Shown here: positions 1 through 12,800 of the stretch, one piece after another | How positions within the stretch are numbered: position 1 is the stretch's first letter | Layout of the letters: the number at the start of each line of letters is the position of its first letter | Origin: Cristatella mucedo | Taxonomy: Eukaryota > Bryozoa > Phylactolaemata > Cristatellidae | Assembly: GCA_009760855.2 (NCBI GenBank) | Contig: WPIO01000022.1 | Location: 3,968,501-4,032,500 of the forward strand | Length of the DNA stretch: 64,000 bases | Direction: 5' to 3' | Notes under the pieces: model-generated | What the model was told of the DNA's origin: nothing | Seen by the model: only the letters and a program-made list of their open reading frames with translations | The model's database searches: none | Position numbers and translations under genes: made by a program

Positions 1-105
1 ATTAGCTGCACTTCCTCTAATCTTTTTGGGTATGAACTTTGTTATTCACGTGTGCCTTTTGTTATCACCATTAAGAATATCATTCTATATTTCTTATTCA
101 GCAGA

Positions 106-216
106 AATGTGGAGCAGACCGTGCAGAGCCAGTGGCTTGGGTCTTCGCCCAAGGGCAGGATGCTGGCACTTCACGTCACCAAGGATCTGGGCGAAGCAGC
201 AGGCAAAAAAAGATGA
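106..216 (+). CDS. candidate terminal exon of an unidentified gene running in from the left
   Basis: A plus-strand open frame follows a good acceptor (pyrimidine-rich stretch ending TTCTTATTCAG at 101). It reads NVEQTVQSQWLGSSPKGRML and continues to GEAAGKKR, with TGA at 214-216. AATAAA lies at 356-361. I do not recognise the protein. Two other readings exist. A perfect donor CTGCAG|GTAAGTG at 226/227 would make this an internal exon in another frame, but that donor lies in sequence that looks like the 3' part of a SINE. On the minus strand the same bases are also open for about 40 codons. Strand and frame are therefore uncertain. As a plus-strand last exon it would be tail-to-tail with the CCDC78-like gene. 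Confidence 0.35.
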   Translation, partial: NVEQTVQSQWLGSSPKGRMLALHVTKDLGEAAGKKR

Positions 217-218
217 AA

Positions 219-285
219 TGCTGCAGGTAAGTGATAGCCAGTAAGGCTCTTCTGCCACTGCAGAAACGAGGCGGTTGAATCAGCG
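219..285 (+). repeat. 3' fragment of tRNA-derived SINE family 1
   Basis: The stretch GATAGCCAGTAAGGCTCTTC and the following GAGGCGGTTGAATCAGC match the 3' half of SINE 1 copies at 34978 and 13965. No tRNA-like head is present, so the copy is truncated. It begins right after the stop codon of the candidate exon at 106-216. Confidence 0.55.
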
Positions 286-316
286 ACCCTTTACTGCTCA
301 TTTACGATGGTCGCCA

Positions 317-361
317 TGACACACACACGCGCACACACATGCATACACACAGAGTAATAAA
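317..361. repeat. CA-rich microsatellite and AATAAA
   Basis: Alternating CA/CG dinucleotides end near 352. They are followed by AATAAA at 356-361, a possible plus-strand polyadenylation signal about 140 nt after the TGA at 216. Confidence 0.5.
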
Positions 362-440
362 TTTAGACGCACACATATGCCCACATGCTTACGAGCGTGT
401 GCATGCATGCATGTGCAAACATGTGCATACATAACCGTAT

Positions 441-620
441 AAAAAAAAATCCTAGCTGATTAAACAGCCTCTTTTTGTATAGCGACAGAAGAGCCTTTAC
501 GGCTATCACCACCGCTTGCAGTGGCGATAAAGAATCGCCCACCACAGGAATCGAACCCACGACCTCGGGACCGAGGTCGTGAAAGCAACCGCCTTACCTA
601 GTGTGCCATCACGGCTCACC
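441..620 (-). repeat. tRNA-derived SINE family 1, full-length copy
   Basis: Read on the minus strand it starts with GTGAGCCGTGATGGCACACT, has an A-box-like TAGGTAAGGCGG, an anticodon-stem-like CGACCTCGGTCCCGAGGTCG, a B-box GGTTCGATTCC, then a tRNA-unrelated body ending in GAGGCTGTTTAATCAGC and an A/T tail. The head resembles a tRNA, but there is no clean acceptor stem, and the same body recurs at 13762, 13965, 34978 and 59688. This marks a SINE, not a tRNA gene. Confidence 0.8.
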
Positions 621-786
621 GTATGATGTGCAACTGTAAGCATGCAGAATGACTGCAAAGTGCAAGCAGTTAGCACAGTTACGAAGGACAGAGTAGCAAC
701 GGAGGACTAGATCTTGCACAGACATCAGACTCAGAGATCTCGCACAGACACTCAGTCGTACAATACAGCAGGGGTGCCCTACTAAC

Positions 787-890
787 CTCTCGATGCCATC
801 GCGTGGTGTGACATCTAAAGTCTGAGTTTGACCATTAACTTGCCACTTTTTCTGCACGGGTGCCACGGTAGCCGACAATGACTCACTCAT
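787..890 (-). CDS. CCDC78: CCDC78-like downstream exon
   Basis: Acceptor GGTTCTCTGTAG then MSESLSATVAPVQKKWQVNG and QTQTLDVTPRDGIE, donor GAG|GTTAGT in phase 2. The internal ATG is only an in-frame Met, as the exon follows the previous one in phase 0. The next exon or stop lies further left. One phase-compatible open stretch is the minus strand of about 100-220. Confidence 0.6.
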
Positions 891-3800
891 CTACAGAGAA
901 CCAGCGGCTCGTGACGTATCAACCAGGTCGCGTACATGCACGAGCTCAAAGAAAGACCGCCTAGCCAAACAGTGAAGCGAAACAGACCTGCTCCTTTAGC
1001 CGTCGCAGCTCACTGTCCAGTCGCTGGATTTCCTTCTCCTGTCGAGTCTGAAGGTCGGGATCGGAGAACTGCAGCTGATACGGCTCGGGAATGAGTCTCA
1101 CCGGAAGCACCAAGCCTCGACTCTCCACCTCCGACTGCAACTCGCTGAAGCAGTGGCAGTGGCACTAGTCCTTTACATATCTCTCGGGAGCACGAGCGAT
1201 TTGAGCACGAGAGAGCGCCCCACCTGGCGTGGCTTGCGATGCGCGATTGCTGCTGCAGGCAATGCAAAGCATGCTCTCTCCAGCAAGCATGCTCGTGCTC
1301 ACGCGTGTGCATACGTGCACACGGAGCACAGTGCATGGAGCATGCACACAGGAGCGGCATGGCTAAATGCTGGCAAGCAGTGGTGCACGGGAAGTTTAGC
1401 GCGACCACTCGACGCCAGGCCAGGCCAGGCGCTGCAGGCGCTGGCTGTGTCTCTTGTGCGCGGACAGACGCATCACCGGTAAGCCACGAGCAGCTCCTCG
1501 TGCTGGCGCACGACGCCCTCGACTCGAGCGTTGCTCTGCCGCGCGGCCTCGCTGAGCTGCTCCTCGCGAAGCCTGTGAAGAGCCTTCACGTCCTTGAGCA
1601 TCCGGTTTATGTATTGAGCCATTGCCTCGTCCGCTTTCGAATTGTCGCCTCCTGCCACGATTCCATACGCTGAGTCTACGTGGCTCTGCAGACCGAGAGA
1701 CAAGACGGAGCCGATAGAGCAAGCTGAACGGTAGGAAACTGCATCGCGAGATGCCAGTTGTTCCCCTTTCTTTAGATGCCAGCTAGCTCGAAGTCATGCA
1801 ATCGATGCTCCGACCAGTGACCCGTGCAAGTACAGGACTGGAATGCTCCCTTTCGGAAACTAACGGTTTACCTATACCTCGTATCGACCGCAAATCCTTT
1901 GGAGACCGTGCATTTAGTTGGTATGCTCCCAAAGCCTGGAACTCCATCCGACTTTCGTCATCACATCACCTGGCTTGACCACATTTAAAAAGGAATTAAA
2001 AACGCACCTATTGATGACAGCATTTAGTGGGTGCCTGTGATTCGTCCTTTATGTGCTTATGCGTTCTGACATTGTTGCATCATGCCACTAACCACACTTG
2101 CATGCTGACCCTATGTGCATGTCACCCCTACCCAAGTTATTCATGTTGTTTATCAAGCATGATACCACTCACCATTCGATCGTGTTTCCTTTGCAGCAAA
2201 TGTAAAGCGCCTAGAAAGAGATTGAGTTCTCTGAGAGCGCTTTATAAAGTGTATTATTATTATTTTTGTGCAAGCGCTGAAGCCTATGAAGGATGAAGCA
2301 AATTCATGCAAAGCACAAGTGAAAGACGCATATGGGCAAAAAGCAAGAAATGTGACCCCCTCCTTTTCATGAAAACTCGAGATCAAGCATAGAAGGATTA
2401 TCGGTTCCAAGTTCCAAGAAGGCGTTCCAATTAGCACTCAAGAAGTGTTGTAAAACAGTTCACACAAAATAAGCATTGGGGTGAGGGAAGGGTCCCTATT
2501 CACGGCAATCAATATCAACCAGCTCAGGGTACTAGCTAGATAACTAGCTCAGAATAGCCGAATGGCTGCCCAGATGGCTAACCGCCCTGAATGTTGCAAA
2601 CTGCAGTCTGCTTTTTTCTCTTTTTCTTTGCTTTTTGCTTTCTGATATTTCGGTTCCGTTATGGCAAGAAGGCCAAGGAAAGACATACAGCGGTGCAGAC
2701 ACTTGCATAATTGCGACTTCCTAAGCACTCGGGTTGCCAGCAAGCGGGCGGGAAACTCGGCAGTTCAATTAGGTCGATAGTTCAATTGGTTTCACCTCTA
2801 AGTATGCTGTACAGGCCACGACAGAAAGCAGTCACTAAACACGAGCGCACCGATATAAAGCACAACAACTCAGACGGAAACAATAGTCTCTGTGCGTGGG
2901 TCTGCAATGCTATATGAAAGAAACTAGGCTTTGAACATAATCGGTTCGCACAATTACGCCCGAGGTTGTAAACGTAAAGCGCCAACCAAAATATGAAGGC
3001 TATCACACGTGCCAAACGAGTAGAAAAACTGAATCATAATTGCAAAAAAAATCGCCACACAGGTAGCATCTCAAACACCGAAAATAAAGGAACGTAACTC
3101 TGCCGCTGCCCTAAAAATGGCGAAGTACTCACCACAGGTATACCCGGATTTTTCAGCTGACTACAATTTTGCACTAAAAAATCTAGTCGCAAACAGCAAG
3201 TCACTGATTGCGGCTCATGCAGATAACAATTGCGGTCAAAACAGGATTCTTTGGTACTCGAGAAAGCTGCCTTCACGACGAGCAATTTGCTTGTGATAAA
3301 TTCAGCACACTGTTTGTAACATCCCCATTTTTAAAGGTCTCTTTTGCTGCAATGCACATCCGCAGGTGCTATGGCTGCAGGCTACACCTTTCTTGAGAAC
3401 ATAAAAAACAGGTGCATGGTGCTTTTAACGGGACCTCTTCATTCGTTAGAGACCCTGTCTGTCAATACACTTAGTTTTGGTTTGTCTTATTCTTTATTTT
3501 TGATCTATCAAAATTGGGAACTACCCAATAGCAATAATGGTGAAGCCCATACATATAGCAAACGCATGCAATCAGCGATTTATGGTCACCGTGCCGAGCC
3601 CAGGCGACTTGCTTGATGCTTTCGAAGAGAAAGCTAACATTCAGTTGCATGTGACACACATCGCCAGCATGTGGAAGGCTTGCATGGATGTGCATGCACA
3701 GTTTTCGCACGTCAAAACTTGGCCGAAACGTGAGCTTACGACACTTACCGCTATGTCGCGCACATATCTGGCCAGTCTTTGGCCGAAGTCATTGTTTATG

Positions 3801-6800
3801 TTCTTCAGCTTGTGCTGCAAATGATTGTTAGCTGTCTTCAGCTCTCGATTTTCACCGGAAGTCGTGATTAACCTCTGCAAGGCATATCGTGGCATTTGAA
3901 TGCCAGCAGAAGCACGGATTACTCAAGAGAGGGATTTTACCAGACTAACACAGCCATCCAGTTGCTTAGCAGTCTCTCGATCAGAAGTACGAAGCAGGCT
4001 ATCGGCATACTAGCAGCAAGAGTTTCAGCTGCTCTTAGATTACGTATTAAGCTTATGTGGAGGCAGTGGGAAGATGCCAAATGATGGACCCCAATCCCCC
4101 CTGGGCCGACCAGAAAGGGTCGTGTCGGGTGGCTTGGCCTGCCCAACACGACCCTTCCGGCATCCTATGCTTGGCTGCCTCTGTCACGGCCACTTGGTCT
4201 GCCCACTCGTTGGTTTAAGCCTGACTTTGTCTACTAGCTCAAGGTAAAGTCTCGTGCCGACTGCAGGCTGGCTTAAACAGCAAACAGCAAACAGCAAAAT
4301 AGATTGATCCACGAATCTCTCATTGACATTTTAAAAGTCACAAGCACCTTCTTCACAAGCTTCAGTCGCAGTCGTACCGTTTACTAATAGCCACTCGCAC
4401 GGCTAGCGATCTTTATTCGCGGCATATTCGCCCGGCCATTCCTTCCACTATGCCATCTACTACATCGACTTGCCTGCGCACGTGCCTTGAGGCTTCGACC
4501 TACTTTATTTATGCAGCAAGATCTGATCTTTCAAAACTTTCTAACGAAAGGTAAGGAAGAACAAATTGTTTCATTCGACCAAGGCAAATTTCTTCTGTGG
4601 CCTTTTAATATGCCCTTACAGTGTCATGCCCTCTCATAGAAGTAGTCAGCCAGCACCCTAGCGATTTCATGGGCGACATGGAAATGAGAGCAAAAAGCAT
4701 TGGTGGTGGGTTGAATGTATCAACCCACTCGTTAGGACTCCTATCAACTCGATTGTAATGCTCCTTAAGCATATAGGCTAATATCGAATTTCTACCGCCA
4801 CTTTCTAATCAACGCTCAAAGATTAATTCTAAAAAAAGAAGCTATGCCAGTTTAGCAGACACACTGCCCTTCGAGTTATAGCTAGACTTACTTGATTTGA
4901 TGTCAGAATGCACTTAGTGGTCCACAACAGCTGGCTTTCAAGCGGAAAATGCAAGATTACATGCAAGACGGCCAGATTTACAGGCATTTTGAACTAACAC
5001 AGCAAAGCAGGCAAGTTACTACAGGCACTACGTAGTATACGGCTTCATTGCATCGATGGCACAATAGAGCTTCAGTCAGGGCACCCACCTCAACTAGTGC
5101 AGCTTAAGGCGAAAGGCAGCGAAATGCCACGGGCAAGTGGTTAAGCTCAACAGCCAAATGACTGTTAGTGAAATTCTTACTCTCTTGCTCAATTTCCAGA
5201 ATGTAAGACGCCTAGGCGGCATAGGCCGCCTAGGCGGCCCACAGCCTGAATTACTGGCTTCTTACTCTTACTCTTTAGCGACGCTTCGAATCAACTAAAT
5301 TACCAGGACACTAACAGCTCGTATCTAGGTTAATAATAATAACAATAATAATAATAATAATTCACTTGATAAAGCGCCCTCAGAGAACTTAATCTCTCTC
5401 TAGGCGCTTTACATTTGCTGTAAAGTGAAATGCAATCGAATGGTAAGTTGATCTAGGGATCTTACAAAAGAGGCTCACTAACTGGACATCGATGATACAA
5501 CTTAAATCGGAAATCCTCCCAGCCACACTATTTGACTCAACATTATAATACACGCCGCCGGCTTGAAGCAGACGGCACGAATAGAAATAAATCTAGGCCG
5601 CAAAAGCGCTCTCGCGTCTGCTTTATTTAGCATAAAAAACATTAGCACATTCTGGGCAGGCGAAAGCCTGTGAATAACCAAGTGCTATTTTCATTTACGT
5701 CTGATTTTTCCGCAGCGCCTCTTCATTTAGGGCCCCTTTATTTAAGGCAGCGCCCCTTCATTTAGGCGCCTAATGCGAAACTTAATTGCACCTTGCGTGA
5801 AACTCAAGAGTTTCACCTTGTCTACCCTTGACAGTGATGGCTTACTATACATAACAGGCGCAGCCGGATTTGAGAGATGCAATCTCCTGTTAGTAACTAA
5901 ACTAAACTTACTAAACTTTTCATATCAACAATGGTCACCAGTGGTCGTCAGTGGTCGCATGCTGAGGCTTCGCGATTACCATACAAATCTAAACGCCAGC
6001 AGTCCAAGGGAATGACTTCTTCTGTCGTAGGTATACGATCAGTACAAAAAAGAACCGGAGTTGTGGCTATATGTTAATCTTTTAAGTTAAAGTTAGATGA
6101 AAAAACTGCCTTCAATTCAGCATTAAAGCAGCATAGTCTATTGAAATAAAAAAGAGAAAATGACCTGCTAAGACATACCTTATGGATAGAAATGGCTCAG
6201 CAAATCTAATTGTTCGAACAGCTACCAGCTTCAGCATTATCCGAAATGTACGCTTCGACAAGGTCAGGAAACATTGCCGCGCTGATTAAGGCGCTCGCCT
6301 TCAATTACCGAGGTCAAAGTGAATGCATTTAATGACCGAGGTCACGGGGTCGCGCTCCGCGGCTTACGTTAAGGACCTGAAGATGATAGAGTTCTCTTAC
6401 GGCGCTATACAATTGAATTGTATTTATATTCGAAGAGCTTCGAGGGTTTTAATGAGCAACTCAGCTTCGGGTGCACATCAATTCAGCGAGTGATGTCCAC
6501 TAGTTAACCAGCATTCAATTTTCTATATTAGTTAGCTGAGCAGTTCTCAACTTGACAGCCCACTGTCAGCTCCTCGTGCAGAACCCTACGAGCCGGGTCG
6601 ACTTCTTGGCAAGCAGCAAATATGCAACGCCTGACTTGAGAGAAGCAGCTGCTGTAGCTACTTACGGCAGTCAGTTTCGATATGTGGCTCTGCTGCTGCA
6701 TGGCTTGTGTCTTGGCACTCAGCAGCTCCTCATTAACGGCGTCCCTGCAGTTCGAGTTTCGCTCGAGATCAACCTGCCGCTTGAGGAACGTGCGCCGAGC

Positions 6801-9800
6801 AACGTGAGCAAGCAATACTGCGATCACTGAAAGTATCGAGCCTTTATGCACGCAGAAAAGTTCTTACGTTTCGAGGATGGATGGGAAGAATGCAGACAAG
6901 GGGTCTGCGGCAATACACAAACTTCTAATCGCTTTAATAGCCATTGGTTGAGAGCAGTTCTACATACCTAGTCAGGCAAACAATTACATCTCAGGTATTT
7001 AAAAAGTTCAGCTACTTTTTCAACTTTTTGTGCGAAGTGTAGCCGAGCTCATCGAAAAAATGCATTTGTTCTTCGCTCCTTCCTTTACTATTAAAAGGAT
7101 CAGTACAGCCGTTTACCAACTGAAGACTTGAACAAGGGTTCGTACACGGTCATTAAATGTATTCTCTCTAGGAACACAGAAATCTGACCATTTACACTGA
7201 GCATCGTCTTACGAACAATGGAGCACTTTCTTTATATATCCACCACAATGTTGGCTATAGTATACATATTCGACCAGCAGCTTGACAATTACAAATCGCT
7301 CTCAAAATTTTCCAAATTTCCTAACCCATAGGCCAGATTGGTAGATATTGAAAAACAGATTGTTTTTGAAAAACTGAGCAAGAATTGTCAAACAAGTGCA
7401 GCTGAGATCAACGCGCTTCTCCAAAATATGGCCACGAACGGCCAAAAAAGAGTCAGCACCTACCAAAGGTATTCTTCGGCACCTTAAGCTAAAAATACGG
7501 GCAATAAACATGAAGGCTAGCCGTCAGAAGGATCTGAGGTCGAGAAGGTAGAGAGCTGGGCAGATGGCAGACTGGCCTAGCCCCGCTTGATGATTCATGT
7601 TCGAATCGCATCTGAGACATCACCACCATCAAAACTGTCATGACTAGGATAAACGCAAAAAAATATACCTCTGTCCCGATTTCCACCATTCATTGAGGTG
7701 CTTATTAATTAATCTCGTTTCATCTCTAGCAGCACAGATGCAGTCAGTACAATCCGTACGACGCCCTTATGATCGAGACTACTCAGGAGAGTCAGCATGT
7801 AGGTGTGCTAATAATGCTGAATTTATACTAGCTCAGGTGAGGCATGGGTAATGTGATGAGATGTGTGATAGAAGCGAAATTTAACTAACATTTGTAGTTG
7901 TGCAATGTGGTTATCCAAAAAGCGACGTGAGCAACGCAGTCAACAAGCGACGGAAGCAACAGTGGCAACAAGCAATGTGAGTGACACAGTCAACCGTCAA
8001 CGATTGACCAGCAACATGAACTCACAGCTTAGCTGCAAGCTCTGACAAGTCCGTATCGTCTCGAGGCTTCTGCCGAGCAAGCCGTTCTCGGAATCTTTTA
8101 GTATCTGAATGTATCTTAGAACAGGAAAATAAAGGAAACATAAAGAAACAAGTTTACACATTTCTTTGAAAGTCACCCAATGCAGTTCGCGGCTAGCCCA
8201 TTACTAGAAAAACCACAAGGAACAGCGATCAAGGCAAAATTGATCAGAAAAATACACGGTCGTTCACAAATGAGCTCAAAAAAAAACAAAAACATACAAA
8301 GAATATAAGTGAATTGACTCTGCTGAGTCACTATAGTTTGCATATTGATGGGGTTATGCTATTCGATCGTCCTTCCATTGCAGTAAATGCAAAGTGCCTA
8401 GAGATAGATTGAGTTCTCTGAGGGCACTATATAAAATGTTTTATTATTATTATCCTCGAGATATTTAGAAATTGTAACGTATTTTGCAAGGCAGGTATGT
8501 AAACATCAAAGATTGGGTGCAATTCAATAGGAAATAGTCATTATTGCTCATAAGACCTAATACTCTAACTCCTAGCATTAGGTCACTCTTAGTTTCCTTT
8601 CAGCGAGTCAATCGGTGGTCGACCAAATATAGGGGGAGAAGCAAAGACAATACAATGGCCATCTTCTTTTTGACATGTAAGGAGCGTCGGCACATCGAAG
8701 TCAAGATTAATTAATAATGACCTTGATTGATAATGACCTCAGTAAATCACTACGCACTGCTTTCTATTCGAGAAGGGTGGCATGCTTATCAGCAGAATAG
8801 CGCACGATTCGAGATAAATACGGCAGCGACGATAGGTTACAGGCAACAATCTGGTCAAAGACAAGTAAGGACTCACAGCATTCCTAATATCCGTCACAAG
8901 CAATAAACTGAGAGCCGTTGTTCGTAATAATTAGGGTACATAGCAAAGCATGGAACTCTTTTATTTTCCAATAACTGTGCTCGGCGAACGAAGATGCACT
9001 ACGCATACAAAGGCCTCAAGACACAAGGCTCCGATTTCAAAGGAACAAGTTACTCTTATGATATTTAAGCAAAGGGAAAAATAGAACAAACAAAACGAAA
9101 TGACAAAATATGTTGCTCGTAAAAGTTGATTCAATAACTCAATACGGCATCAAAGCTTCAGAATCCTTGGTCGACAGCTGCAGGAAAACAATGACAGAAT
9201 AGCTAATTTTGCAAGTAAACTTAAAATATCCAAAACAGGCTTTACAAAAAAATAAGACCCTTTTCCGTGCTTTGCTTGCCTGTGCATGATTGAGTGAGTG
9301 TTTATAATCGCGGGATCCTATCAACCAGCGGCCAAAGTATTTTGTGCACTTTTTAATTTTCGGGTTAGTTTAATAATAGTGTGATTTTGCATGCTTCCAT
9401 TGGCATGATACGTGGCTTTACGTTCAATATTGGTCATTGATTCTGTTGCCGCAAGATGGAAAGCACTACATAAAGATAAAGCTATGTTAGGGCGCAATGC
9501 AAAAACTTATTAGTATAGGAGGTTGAAAGACATACAGATGAAAGAAACAATATCCCCTTTTTGAGAACTAGGCAGGCAAGAGATCTTTGGATTGTCCGTC
9601 CTGATGGACCAAGCAGCATCTATTACTTCGAATGCGGCAATGAATTCGTTGTTGCATCAGTGCTCTTCACATGTTTAGCGCAGCCTAAGCTCCTGATCAT
9701 TAATTCCACAAGATAAAGATGCCGCTCTATTTCTCTTTTGTGAGGCTCCGTCTCACTTGAGAGGAAAAAGAGCATTTCATAATCAGACCTAAAAATAGTG

Positions 9801-12800
9801 GCACTTGAAATTGTTATGACCTTCTAAGCAGCAGGCCTATTAATAAGAGCTACACACAAGTAGTTTTTGGGACTCGCACTACCGTTCTGTGTGGGCAAGC
9901 ACGTAAAAGCATTCGCCCAGGAATTCGACAGCAGGAGGGCTTCGTTTCTATCCTAATCGGTGTTATCATTTTTGACGGGCATAAAAACGCTAGTTTCACA
10001 AATCCAGTTGTAATCACGTGTACCATTCATAAGGAACCAAAGTGATTGAGTGCTGCTATAATGTTTTTTCATCATTAGGGAAGAAGTCTGAATATATCTA
10101 GTTCTCATAGGGCTGCTACACTACGCTTATTATTATTATTATTATTATTATTATTAGTATCATAATGTTCGTGGAGGCAGTGCATGCATGGGAGTGTGTC
10201 AACAATCGCTGGCAATTCCAAATGCCCTACTTTATGCAGGCTCAGTTGCATTAAGTTCCTTGAAACTAACTCCATAATGCTACGATCTTTCTTGATAATT
10301 TAAATTAGCTTCTTGCAAAATCAAATTGTAAATTAGACTGGCCTTGTAACAATAGAGATTCTTCTAACATCCAAAAAAAGGTAAGTGAGATCAAATTTGG
10401 TTCGCCAAGGAAATGTTTGCATGATCAAGGCCAATGCTACGATTAGTGCCATTACTCTTAATCTGTTATTTTTTTTACTGCTAAGTGTTTGCCTCAAATG
10501 CTTTAGCTGAGCAAGGGTCGGACCTCTCGGGAGACGCAGCACACAATTGAAAAAAATTCGATGGATGGAGGGACATCGCCAAAGCCTATCTCGACACCTG
10601 GAGGTGTAGGCTGCGGGTTTGCTTTTGCTCGAAAAGGACTCACCAGCACTGCCGTTATCAACTTGGAATCAGGTTTAGTCTATCATATGCTGAGTCTGCC
10701 AAGCAGCCCTATGTGCTGCCAAATACTGCCAACAACGTAAAAGAATGAGGCTTTGCAATTTTAGATTTGGGCCGCATGAAGTTCAGGGTTCTTACAAAAT
10801 AAGTCTACATAAAAGAAAGCTTCCTTACATACACGTGTCTTCTTGCACTACCATACGGATCAACGAACCAAATGAGGATTGCATACAAGTTTTTATTTCT
10901 AAAACTTTACTTCATTAGGATCATGCTACATTTCAGTCAGTGAAATGAAAGGAAAGATCAACTAATTAAACAGATTCATTCATATAACGGCAGAAGAGCT
11001 TAACAAAGCGGAGAAATGCCTGCTGCATTACGCAAACTCACAATCAGGGTCATGAAGAGCGAAACACCGTGGCACCAAGACCCAGTGGCATATAGCTGCT
11101 AAGTATCTGGTTCTTATGATTCAGTTGAGTTAGAACAGCACCTTATTGAAGACTACACTACAGCGTAGGCAGAATTTATCGACCAATAGCTTGTATTCAA
11201 TTATATTTGCTCTCTAACTCACCATGTTGAAAGTAAAATATCTTCCTCCCCACCGCTGCAACACCAGACCGTATCACGGCAACTGGGCGATGCCCAGCTT
11301 TAAATGGTATTCGCATTTGCACATGCACAGTCACGTGGTACTGGTGCATTATGACACACGGCTCGCCAGGGAAGTATTGAAGCTCAGAAAACGACAAGGA
11401 GACTCGAAGCTAAGCAGCTGTCACTCGACTTAATTGGCATATCTAGCTGTGACATCCACCTTTAGCTGGCAACGAAAATTGCTTAGACCAAGAACTCAAA
11501 CTAGTCGTAGAATAAAGATGCTCTGCCACAGATCCAGTCCAACGAGAACACGTGGTGCAAGATTCAAAAGAGTACCAGGATATGCAACAACTGTAGCAGC
11601 AGCAATTGTCATCGTCAGAATACCTTTTTCTCGACGTTGTCAGCTGTTTTCGCAGGTAATTGATACACGTCCTGCTGCAAGCAAACGAAGCCACCGACTT
11701 TAGTGGCATGAACCCTAATTGCATCGACCAAAATAAAAGTTGGTCGCAGTGACAACAATATCTATGGAATGGACAGGTGTACACTTGTACACCGACTATC
11801 GCACGGCAGTAGATTATTTCAACCAATGCAGTATTTACGCTGCAGATATCTCTCGGCCCGATGTTTCATTAAAGTTGAATGCAGCTTACTGCATGTCTTA
11901 ACAATCAAGTCAAGAGGTTGGGAACACTTCATAGAAAACATTTTTCAAAGGTTCCTGAAAAATTAATTAAAGGGTAAAGACTAACAATTTCGATTTACAT
12001 ACTAAATAGTCTCCTCTGACATTTCTGACGAGTCATAGTATGTCATAGTACGTATCATAGTTGTACCTTATTAGTAGTACCATAAACATCACAAAGTGCA
12101 CAGCATAAGAGTAATAAAAATATTAATAATAATAATAATGCACTTGATAAAGCACCCTCAGAGAACTCAATCTCTTTCTAGGTGCTTTACATTTGCTGCA
12201 AAGGGAAATGCAATTGAATGGTGAGTGATGTCATTCTTGATAAACAACATGAATAACATGGTTAGGGGTGACATGCACAGGGTCAGCATGCAAGTGTGGT
12301 TAGTGGCAGCATGTACAGTGTCCACACTCATAAGCACATGAAGGACGAATCACAGGGACCCACTAAATGCTGTCCTAAATAGGTGTGTTTTAAAGTTATT
12401 TTTAAATGTGGTCAGGTCAGGGGATGTTGTAACGCAAGTCTGGAGTGAGTTCAAGGCTTTGGGAGCATACGAACTAAATGCACAGTCTTCAAAGGATTTG
12501 AGGTTTGTACGAGGTATTGGTAAACTGTTGGATTCCGAAAAGAGGGCGGTACTTGGCCTGGTGGGGGAGTAGATCTGAGAGAAAGAATGAAGTGACCTAA
12601 AAGTGAGTGACAAAACCTTGAAGTCGATGCGTTGCTGGACTGGTAGCCAGTGCAGGTCGGCGAGAAGTGGTGTGATGTGGCAACTGCAATGCTCACGACA
12701 GACAAGCTTAGCTGCCGAGTTTTGCACCAGCTGTAATCGCCTGATTGCACATGCCGGTAGTCCAGCAAGCAGTGAGTTACAGAAGTCAAGACGGGATGTC

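Noticed and set aside
10128-10155. LINE A tail at the ATT run
   Set aside because: Only the ATT repeat is present; the conserved GCGC-containing tail is absent, so it is treated as a microsatellite.
11197-11826. Group of 66-127-codon frames on both strands
   Set aside because: No coding signal stands out from the opposite strand, no splice sites fit the CCDC78 phase, and no family is recognised.
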